DNA of 64,000 bases, from NCBI GenBank assembly GCA_903632075.3, contig CAHIKZ030004736.1, positions 124,001 to 188,000 of the forward strand, given 5' to 3'. Source of the stretch: Acanthosepion pharaonis. Taxonomy: Eukaryota > Mollusca > Cephalopoda > Sepiida > Sepiidae. The notes beneath the pieces were generated by a model. That model ran no database searches. It was not told the origin of the DNA and saw only the letters and a list, made by a program, of their open reading frames with translations. Both the position numbers and the translations under genes were made by a program. Of this stretch, positions 34,640 to 44,400 are shown one piece after another; position 1 is the first letter of the stretch, and the number at the start of each line of letters is the position of its first letter.

Positions 34640-35770
34640 TCACTAGGGCACGCTCTCCCTACACTATAAATACTGGGTGATTTCTTGCCTCGTTCTCTTT
34701 TTACTTTGCATTTCAGCGGACACATTTAAAAATGTGATCTCTCGCAGAGATCTGCGTTTTGCCCACTTGTGGGAAAACGCCATCAAACATACACATACAC
34801 GTACGTACGAACATTCATCAAAATACGAACTTTTTACGTTCACGCACAAACACAAATGTTGATGTCCTTGTCCATTGTAAATTTTGTTGTTTAATACATA
34901 TAATTGTAGTATATACATATCAGTCTGTGGGAATCACTTACATGTGCCACACCTCCGTTTTCTTTATTCTTATTGGATAATAAATACATGATACTTATTA
35001 TAGGACAATTTAACCATCGCAGGTAATTCAAAATTTTCTCTAAAATCACGGATTGGTCCATTTCCTGACCAATCACGTATTTTAGTATCTTCTCTATATT
35101 TTCGCGCTAAGCCATCTTGAGCCTAAAGCTTGCTATATAAACTCGCGCTGTTTGCCAACACAGGCAGTAGCAGTTCAATTCTTGGAAAGCAAGGCACGGC
35201 GCTATATTGACATTTTAATTTTAATTATCTCTCAATCAAGTAATCATACTGATTCCTATTGATATCACTCATGAACATTACATTTTCTACACTGGTAAAA
35301 CACTGTGGAACTATTCTTTATTTAGCTAAGACTTCAATTGAACCTTGTAGTTAAATTACAGTCAATTTTGTACTTAACATTTATTAGCTAAATTTACCCT
35401 TTTTATTACGGAAAAAGGGGAACAACTTTTTTATACTATTGTTGATATTTGTATAATATATCATTGTTAATACAATATATTATTAATGTTCATTGAGCTT
35501 GATTATTTTTTTCTCTCGTGTTTGTTGTACATTATTCATGTGGGGTGTTGTTTTACAAGAACACAGTCTTCCTTCTTTATTATATTCACGGTGACCCTAG
35601 CCAACAATACTTACAGCACCACTACAAGTCTTGTTTGTTTTCTTTTTATCTTCGGTTAGGCTCAACTTGAGTCCGCCATATTCTTTTAGTGGACCTTTTA
35701 ATATTCTATCAGAAGTTACACACGTGTTCCTAATTTAACAACACGTAAACCCACGGTCCGTTACATACTC
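34640..35770 (+). mobile_element. LTR-like segment A
   Basis: Shares with segment B (36650-37225) the acgtacgaacattca region near 34805. It also shares the gtcttgtttgtt ... ttatcttcggtta ... agtcc region near 35628 and the acacgtgt/cacggtccgttacat end. It holds a CCAAT pair and TATA box (see separate entry). It is probably a decayed LTR of a gypsy-like element; its exact ends were not found. Confidence 0.5.
35052..35160 (+). promoter_or_regulatory. Promoter-like cluster: paired CCAAT boxes and TATA box
   Basis: attgg at 35052-35056 and ccaat at 35069-35073 form an inverted CCAAT pair. About 65 bp downstream is tatataa (35134-35140), then a GC-rich stretch (ctcgcgctgtttgcc). The order CCAAT-TATA is that of a Pol II core promoter on the plus strand. 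It most likely belongs to LTR-like segment A, though use by the host YRDC gene is possible. Confidence 0.45.
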
Positions 35771-36314
35771 ACCAAACACTAAGGGGAGGGGGGTAATTCC
35801 TGATATATTTAATGACCAGCCTGTGGCGGACTCACCACATTAATTTAACTTAGATTAGAAAACCAAAAAGAGGATAAGTCAAAGATATCATTACACATAA
35901 AATTTGTATTTAACAAGATGTACAAACAAGGATGTGAAAGAAAGACATGCACTGAGTAAAACAAGAGTTGTCTCTCTTTAACTATTAATTGTTCCAAAGT
36001 GCACTGAAAAAATAAGATTGTAATAGTTTCTGGATATAAATGTTTTCAACAGTTTTTCTGTGTAAAAAAAAAATGATTATGTGAGTATAGAGAATATCCA
36101 GCATGTGAGTGGTGGTGTGAGTGAGAAGATTGGCACATGGTTTCAACTGTCGTGGATTTGTGTGGCAGCTGAAATATCATTACTTACCTAAGAATATTCT
36201 TTGCTTATATAGGTGATCATCGGCTCCGAAACGCTGCGCAGGAAAAATCACTCTTCATTGGTTGGCACTGACCAATCAGCGAGCCAGCTTTGGGAAGACC
36301 CACGAAAACTTCTG

Positions 36315-36602
36315 GGATCCGATTCTCCCAAAAGTGCACGAAATTGACTACATGAAAATATAGCGATTATAAAAGTGTCGCAAAGTTGCGATTTATAAAT
36401 TGTCCATTACACAGTTGTAATGATGATGATCATCATCACACACATACATACATACTTGCACAAATTCAAATTATACAGCAACAAGCATTCATTGGATAAT
36501 AAATCAACACTGCTTTGTAATTTATAAATCGCAGCTATGCGACAATTTTATAATCGCTATATTTTCATGATTTTGTGCACTTTTGGTAGAATCGGATCCC
36601 AA
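36315..36602. repeat. Inverted repeat with 85-bp arms
   Basis: Left arm 36315-36405 and right arm 36519-36600 pair through gggatccgattct/agaatcggatccc, gaaaatatagcgattataaa/ttataatcgctatattttca and gcgatttataaatt/aatttataaatcgc. The 110-bp centre contains tgatgatgatcatcatcaca and a CATA run. Confidence 0.85.
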
Positions 36603-36770
36603 TGGCCTTCTTAGCTTAGTAAATATTTTTCAGGAGATATCAGCTTTTAATTGGTCAATAAACATACAAGTGGGACTCTCAGTCCACCCACGTACAATAT
36701 ATTTTTCCAGCGCGTGACTAAGTCAAGTTTCCCGCCAAGGCGCTGTGAACCTGTCACGTGATTACATTAT

Positions 36771-36828
36771 CAAGAAGAAAGAGAGAAAGAGGCGAACACG
36801 AGTTCGCCTCTTTCTCTCTTTCTTCTTG
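36771..36828. repeat. Perfect hairpin: 27-bp arms, 4-nt loop
   Basis: Arms 36771-36797 (starting caagaagaaagagag) and 36802-36828 are exact reverse complements around the loop acga. Pairing continues outward through attacatt/aatgtaat after a small mismatch, giving about 35 paired bases (36761-36842). Confidence 0.95.
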
Positions 36829-37022
36829 CTGCAAAATGTAATCCCAGAGAATTATCGTCTTGACCATGCGGTCAGACGTCAAAGAACATTACCAACATAC
36901 ACGTATGTACGAACATTCACCACAATACGAACTCTTACGTACATTCACCAAAATACGAACATTCACACAAATGTTCACACACAAACAAAATGTTAACTAT
37001 CTATGTACTTTGTAATTTAATG

Positions 37023-37025
<3 letters not shown>

Positions 37026-37079
<54 letters not shown>
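37026..37079. repeat. (TA)27 microsatellite
   Basis: Uninterrupted TA repeats inside LTR-like segment B. Confidence 0.97.
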
Positions 37080-37082
<3 letters not shown>

Positions 37083-37999
37083 CGGTCTTGTTTGTCTTCT
37101 TTATCTTCAGTTGGACTTAATTAAAGTCCAAAATTCTTTTGTTGCTAGACCTTCTTCTAGCAGGAAATTTAAACGTACGTGTTTTCTTTTCATCTACCCC
37201 CCCGGTCCTCTACATAATGGTGACCGCCGACGTGATTTTGCGAAGGAAACCCAATAGACAACATAATGGTCCACTACACAGTAGGGATGATTTATTATCC
37301 AATGAATGCTTGTTGTTGTATAATTTGAATTTGCGTAAGTATGTATGTATGTATGTGTGTGCTGATGATGATGATCATTACAAGCCCAAATTGTTCACAG
37401 TGTTTAAGTGGGTGTCCATCACCACTGCCAGACAGCGCTTTTGGGAAACATTTTTTTAAAACAAGCTTGTGTCATTTGATAAACCCTATCTAAATTTTCT
37501 TCACAAGTTTGGCCGAATTATCAGCACTACCAGCAGCCAAATATAGACATTTTAAACTAAAATTAAAAAATAATTAATTAATTTTAATAGCTAATTGTAG
37601 GTGTATTTGCTAAATAAAAACAAAAAGTTGTTTCTTCTTCCTTATCGCTGCCTTTGTTGCAACAAAAATAATATACTCCAGCGGAAGTGCCCTCAGGAGT
37701 GCTGCCCGGGGCCATCCCCGCCCCACGCACGCCACTGTATTTATACGTATGTGAAGTATTTGTCCATGTATGTAGATTTTATTTATCCTACCCATTCCTA
37801 ATTCTCATTTTGTTCATTGTGCGTCGGAGTAAGCTTTATGTGCCAAAGAAAAGTACAGAAGAAAATTCAATATCATCATTTCATTTAGCGCATTTTATGT
37901 CACTATGGTCACCACTGTCACTGTTGTAATTTTGGTACATAGTGCAAAAGCAAAATATTATTAATATTAATAATGGATTAACCGGTTCCTTTTTCATCG

Positions 38000-38215
38000 G
38001 AGATGTTGAGGTTACTCCCCTCCCTCCTCTCAGAATTTTCTTCGCCCAGTGGTAAAGCAGTTGATCTCTGAGGCGCACAGCCTGGCGACTGGCAAAAGTG
38101 GGTTGGGGAGAAGCATTTCCCTTTACCGGTCGGGAAACTCTCCCGTCTTACCCTCACACAGAAAATTAACCGGCACAAATATTGAGAGAAGAATATTTGT
38201 GGTGACACCGCTGCG
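38000..38215 (+). mobile_element. Possible tRNA-derived SINE upstream of YRDC
   Basis: cgcccagtggtaaagcagtt at 38043 resembles a tRNA D-arm/A-box (one mismatch to the consensus). A weaker gtgggttggggag follows about 50 bp later where a B-box would lie. It is 150-360 bp upstream of the YRDC start codon and so may form part of its promoter or 5' UTR. Confidence 0.35.
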
Positions 38216-38362
38216 AAGTTAATTCGGCTGATGAAACTCTGTACATTCTAATAGACGTTGAACATGCATTGAAACAATCTGTTTTGCATTTATTTATGGA
38301 TATTTTAATTTTGAAATAGTCAAACTAGTTTCACTGTTACTTCTTATGTTGAAAAGACATTA

Positions 38363-38471
38363 ATGAAAGCGTGTCAGTCTTTTGCCATCCGTATATCAGC
38401 ATTTCATAAAGTTTTAAAATCGGGCCACATGGCGACAGCGGGCAAAATCATTCCTGTCAATAACGAAGAAG
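38363..38471 (+). CDS. YRDC: YRDC exon 1 (presequence)
   Basis: Encodes MKACQSFAIRISAFHKVLKS and then GHMATAGKIIPVNNEE, with donor gtaagt in phase 1. Residues 1-22 carry Lys, Arg and His but no acidic residue, as expected of a mitochondrial targeting peptide. The first ATG has U at -3 and A at +4, a weak context. The second ATG, at residue 23, has G at +4. Confidence 0.85.
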
Positions 38472-41400
38472 GTAAGTGTAAAAAAAACGAACTTTTTTCC
38501 TTTCAACGATATTTCAAATATTTTTAACAGCTATAAAAAGAGACGTTATTGAAACTTAAGATTTTTCAGTGCGGCTACGTCGCTACCGAATGTGAGACTT
38601 GACAAGAAGATGATCAGGATTTAAAGTGGGTTTACTTAAAGCAATTCTGCAGACCCCATCCCGACACTACCCCCCTTTTTTTGGTAGGGTGTGGGGCTCC
38701 TCAGGCGCCGTGTAATGACTCCAGCCTCCTCCAGAAGGAGAGGTACCGTACTGCCTGTAAGGATTGCATCCTGGAGCTTGAGCTGTTACCAGGCGTGTAA
38801 CTAAATAAATAAACAAAAAAAGTGCTCTGATTAAAAAAAAAAAAAAAAGCAATTTTCACTACTTCTTCAATAAATGAATGAATCATTTACTGAATAGATC
38901 ATATTTTAAACTTTAGGGAAATCGTTTTTTAGATATCTCGTGTGTACTTTTTAATTAATGGGACGAATAACTATATTGAACAAGAAGGAGATTGAACTAT
39001 CAAAAAATTACATCATTCCCCATAAAAAAGAAAGCCTGGAAGACCTGTAGTAATTTTGTAAGTTAGTACAAGAAGAGAAGACATTGAGGTTTGGAGGAGA
39101 CTAAGTAAAAAGCGTTTTATTTGCAGAGTTGAAGATAAATAATAACTGACTTGCAGTGTGACTTCAAGTCGTCATGGTGATAATAATTATCAACAATTTA
39201 ATATTTAAACGAAATATAAAATGTTAAACTAAATGCTAACACCGTACTGTACACGTGTAAGTGTCACGTTTTTTTGTTACATAAATCATAAATGAATAAT
39301 TAGTGTAGGCAGTAGCTCAAATTTCTTGATCGAGATATTTAAAACAGGATATAATAAAAAAAAAAAGCGCAAATTATGTTTTTTCCAACTTAAGTCGTTT
39401 GAGCAAATTAATCTTCGATAATTTTGCCGTTAAAAGACAAACTGGCGAAGTATTTCTTGCGCTTGAAAAAAATTGGGGGTGGGGGAGATAAGTAACTCCA
39501 TGATTGAAATCGCTAAAAAAAAGATGATGAAAAAGACGCCAAACTTGAGGAAAACAAAATTTTATCGTCGAAATGTTTATTATTAAGAGGAAAGACTAAA
39601 GTTTTTTTTAAAATTATTTTAAAAAATTTTTCCTTCTTAGAACATTAAAATTGTGATTAAAAAGAAAAACTTGCTTCTCTTTCTGGAACTATAACATACA
39701 ATTTTTAGCACGTTTTTTTTTTTTTTTTTTTGTATGACACATTAATTTGGAAAATATTGCAAAAATAAAAATAACTGTCGGATGTTAATGATGGAAATTA
39801 TTATAAATATGTTTTTTTTTTATTAAAGTCATGGCAGAATTTTTTTTATAGTTATTACCCCCCCCCCAACTAATTTTATGAAACCTCTATAAATTCGATC
39901 GAATACAGTTTAAGTGATTACAATTGAATAAAAGTACAAGGCTTTGAGAAATGCAATCGTTTTTTGTTTTTTTTTAATTGGACCCCCCAACTGAAAATCA
40001 AAATCAGCTCTGAATAGTGACAAAACTCAATAAAACAAAGATATTTAATTTCAAATGCTTTTATGAAAATTGAACAATATTTTATGAAAGCAAAAAAATT
40101 TTTCGATGAAAAATGAATTTTTAATACAATTATTTGTTATTTCTTTTAATAGATTTTTACATTTAAGTTAAAATATTATAAAATTAGTTAAAAGCTGCAT
40201 CCAATTTCGTAAATGTCCTTAAGAGATAGATCTTTTTTTTCACATTGTATAGTTTTGACTAATCAGAAGACCCGCAGTAATTAAGAAATGTAATTTTTTT
40301 GTGTTTATAATCGGGCTGTAATTATAAAGCACAAGACCAACCAGAATACAATTAAGTTGCATTATTTGAGTTATGCATTGTTCTCCGCTGTTAAAGCCTT
40401 ACTTTTGCGAAACATATGTGGAGAAGTTAATTTGATTTTTCAATTTCAACTGAGAAGAGTAACTACAAGTAACAGTATCATCTTATGAAATTTATATGAT
40501 CTTATTTTTATATTAATCTCAGTTATGACATTTTTCCATAAATGAAATATCAAAATTAATAATAAAATGAATGGAAATACAAATAACAGTATTAGAATAT
40601 TTTATGTACACTTCTGTTAAAATTTCATAAGAAAGGTACCTATAAATTAATTAGATACCTTTCTTATCAAATTTAATCTCACTCTTAACAGTCTTATTTG
40701 AATTTCTTTATAATATATTTTCCATAAAGCATCGTAAACGGTGAAAGCTAAGTACAAAAAAAAAGAAGAAAAATTTCACTTCTCTCCTTCCGTAGAAGAA
40801 ATTATCCTCACATAATCCGTCAATACGTCATTCATCACCTGTCAAGTGACACGAAAGGTTATAACCTGCTTTGTTTTATTTTCAAACTACATCTTTTTGA
40901 TGCAGAAGCTAAGTTAAACTGGGTTCAAAATATTTTAAATAAACATTATAATTTCTGATTTTCTTAAAATAAGTTTTGAAAAAATGATAATTGATTTTTA
41001 AAAGAATTTCAAACTGAGATTTTCATTTTTTTTTTTTTATAAAATGGAAAAAATGGTTGCCATGATTGATTATCTGTCAATTTTGTTGACTCAAAAAGAA
41101 ACAAGATTTTTAACGAAAATTTCAGTCGTGCTAGGAACAATTAAAAAATGTAAAAAAAAAATACCCCCAAAATACTTTGATCTTTCCTCTTAATAATAAC
41201 ATAAACATTTAGACGATAAAATTTTGTTTTCATCAAGTTTGGTGTCTTTTTCATCATACTATGCTCTTTTTTAGTGATCTCATGGAGGTATCTAGATTAA
41301 TGTACAATCAATGTTTACTTTGTTTCCCAAACATCAAAAAAGAAAATATGAAAAAAAAAAGTATGTTATTTAAAGTTATTATTATTAAAAATAGCATAAA

Positions 41401-44400
41401 TATGTGTAGGCCTTCATTGGGTAGCATCCTAGTTGTCTGCTTAGCTGGAGCATCAACATCTGTGATTGTAGAGGCCCTAGCATCGGGTTGTTTTGTTTGT
41501 TTTTTTAGTTAAGTAAATGAAGGTAACCCCACACTGTCATTTTTTTTTTTTTTTTTTTTCAATAAAACTTGTTTAAAAAATTAGAAGTATAATTAATATA
41601 AATAAGTCTTATATTAGAATTTAATTTAAGAACCACGACTACAATATTTTGCAAGTTCACGTTCTAGCCTCTTCCAATTCTCATTCCATCTTTTTTTCTC
41701 TGTTTTCAAATCCGGCTCCCAAAGCCTTGATTCTTATCAGAGATAAAAAAATATATTTTATGACTAATTAGAGAGCTAGAAAATATCAAAAGGAGTTTGA
41801 ACATCCTTGGTGCTATGAAGTCTGGAGGTAACACTTACAACTTGTTGGACCCTTGCTTCCAAAAAGCAGCTCACAAAACTTTTTAGCTAATCTGAATTAA
41901 AAGAAAAAATAGGTTCTAAATAAACTTTAGGTATTTTGTGAACAAAGCCAGTAATGGTGGGTGTTCTGTGTATGCGATGAGAAAGAAGTCAAACTTACAT
42001 TGTCCATAACTTCTAAATGGTAATCAAGTGCAATGTTTTAATGTCATTTTCAAAATAACCAGCCAATTTCACACCAGAATGGTACATTCTCACACCGGGA
42101 GATTTTGGTGCTTATACTGCAAATTAACCAGTAAAATTATGCAAGCACCAATTCTTAAAAAAAAAAAAGAAAAATAAAGTTATTTTTTGAGTTTTATTGA
42201 ATTGTTTTTGACTGAATTTTCCATATGTTCCTACCGAAATATTACACTGAAATAATATCTACAGGAATTTTTTATATAGTTGTAAAAAATTTGGACCAAG
42301 CCAATTAAAAAGGTGTGAAACATACACCCACAAAATATTTCCACCAAGTTTTTTTTGATAAGATAAGCTATTCATTAGTTCATCAATAGGTCCTGAAAAT
42401 TTATCAGATAATTCCTTGATTTTTGGCAAATATTTTAAAACGATGCTATCAATTTTTCTTTTGTTTTCAATATGAAAAAAAAAAGATCCATTTTGGTTTT
42501 AGTGGTACAACAAGACTTATTTTTAAATGAAAATTTAACTTAAATGTTAAATAAAATGGAATTAGGCTATTAGAATTTATTTTAAGATTTTTCTCAAATC
42601 TTCTATATGCCGTGTCCCTTCAGAGCATACTGGGGAGTAACAGATGTAAAAAAAAAAAAAAAAAAAAAAATAATAGTTTTTACCAAGATTTTCTAAAAAT
42701 GAAACCTTTTTTAAAATAATTTCATCTGTGAATAAGTCCTGAAAGTTTCATTAAAATCCAACAATTTGATTTTTTTGCAAGAATTTCCAAATAAACATTT
42801 TTCACTGGAAAATATTTGGTTCATCCTGATGCAAGAAAAACAAGATTTTTAACCAAAATTTTAACAATCTAAACCTGATCAAAAATATAATTTGATAATC
42901 AAATAATCCTTTGGTCTTTCCTCTTAATAACAAAGATTTTGATGATAAAACTTTGTTTTTATTAGGTTTGGGACATTTTTTTCATCATGGTATTCTCATT
43001 TTTTAGTGAACCTGTGGAGGTACTTAGTTTTATTGAATTATTTTTGTAAGATTTCTGGGTAAATTTTCATTTCTCCTAATTTGATGTTACAAACGTTTTT
43101 TGTTTTTTTGTTTTTACTGAATATCTTCAGTGATTTTCCCTTATAAAATTCTAGAAAATATTTGTCATCACCTCTTAAATTTAAATGTTTACACAATATA
43201 TCAAAATGGTGTAAGTAACTGATGATAAATAATAAATAAATAAATGATTATCTAATTCCCATGTATTAGGTATATTTTTTACTTTGTCATTTTATTTTAT
43301 TTTTTTTTTGATTCAGAAGATTGTAGTTGACAGAAAAGTAAACAGAATAGAACTTATTGTAGTACCAAGGAAGAAAGCTGCTCAGAAAAATTATCATGAA
43401 ACTTTTAATCAATTCATCCCAAGCAAGGCGATAATGCCACTAAGACACAAGGGGTTACTGGGAGTGAAAGAAAATTAAGACTTTAGAACTAAATAGGGGA
43501 CAAGGGATAAACCACTACTTTTGCTAAAAAAAAAACAGAAAATGTTAACCCGACCATAGGCAAACGTATCTACTCCCATAAAAAATTAAAAAATAAAAAT
43601 TTCAGACTTTAGGCAGAGATATTAGAAGTATAGAGTTGAAGTAAGCTTAAAAAGAGGCCAAAGACCCAATCCTAAACAGGGAACAAGGGATAAACCTCTA
43701 CTTCCTACAATATCTTGATTTGTTGAAATATATTAATTTTTTTTGTTGTTAGAAATGAAAATATTTGGAATTCTTTTCATATCCAATAATATTTATTTTA
43801 CTACAGAATGAAATTGACAAAAAAGATGTACCTATCTTTTGTCTAAAATGGTTTGAATATCCAACATGAGATGTTTATTCAACTGATGATAGGTTCATGT
43901 ATGCCTTCCTCTTCCTCAAAGTTTTGGGCAGTCATGATCACCCATACCCTGAAGAGATGCAGTATATAGAAGAAGTGATGAGAAACCAGTTTGTTTTGCA
44001 TAGGAATTATTCAGAATTTGAACAGTTTTTTTCCCCAAGAGCTGCTATTTTGTGGAATAGACTATCAAGCAGATGTCAACTTGACTACTACAACCTTTTA
44101 ACAGGGTCATCCATTATCTATCCTACATATCTACATAATCTACAATTCTTACATCCATAAAACCCCATTCATTAACCGTCTACCCTGAGTGGCTCTTGTG
44201 CCTTGTATTGGATGAACACTAGTGTAAATGATAATTTATTGACAAATTTTTTTAAATTTTTTTTTCCTTAAGGTTTTTATAAATTATTATTATTTTGTTT
44301 CCTCTTCCTTGTAGCTCTCTCAGTCCCGACAAAAATTGCTGCCAAGAAACTCTCAGTCGGTGGGGTAATTGCTGTGCCCACAGATACAATCTATGGCATT

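Larger units (their letters stand above)
36650..37225 (+). mobile_element. LTR-like segment B with PBS-like end
   Basis: Related to segment A (acgtatgtacgaacattca; gtcttgtttgtcttctttat; ttggacttaattaaagtcc). It ends near cctctacataatggtgaccg, whose tggtgacc resembles the sequence that often follows an LTR at the primer-binding site. A (TA)n tract at 37026-37079 interrupts it. No gag or pol frame follows. Confidence 0.5.
36418..37385. repeat. Distant inverted pair of ~100 bp
   Basis: 36418-36515 (gatcatcatcacacacatac ... ttggataataaatc) recurs in reverse complement at 37278-37382 (gatttattatccaatgaatg ... tgatgatgatgatcatta). Segment B and the perfect hairpin lie between the two copies. This makes a loop of about 760 bp. 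Confidence 0.8.
33871..37737. mobile_element. Possible hAT-type shell (11-bp inverted termini)
   Basis: cagtggcgtgc at 33871-33881 and its exact complement gcacgccactg at 37727-37737 are 3.9 kb apart. Both are followed inward by GC-rich sequence of hAT style. The 8-mers outside (aatttaaa and tatttata) agree at 6 of 8 positions, close to but not a clean target-site duplication. No hAT transposase was recognised inside. The two ends may belong to separate elements. Confidence 0.3.
30844..38362. other. Spacer between the divergent CDK5RAP1 and YRDC start codons
   Basis: The 7.5 kb between the two initiator codons must contain the promoters and 5' UTRs of both genes. No clear TATA or CpG-rich block was found next to either ATG. 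It holds a half hairpin repeat (31092-31190), an RTE-like LINE tail, LTR-like segments, inverted repeats and a SINE-like piece at 38000-38200. 31200-32030 and 33000-33860 show nothing recognisable. Confidence 0.6.
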
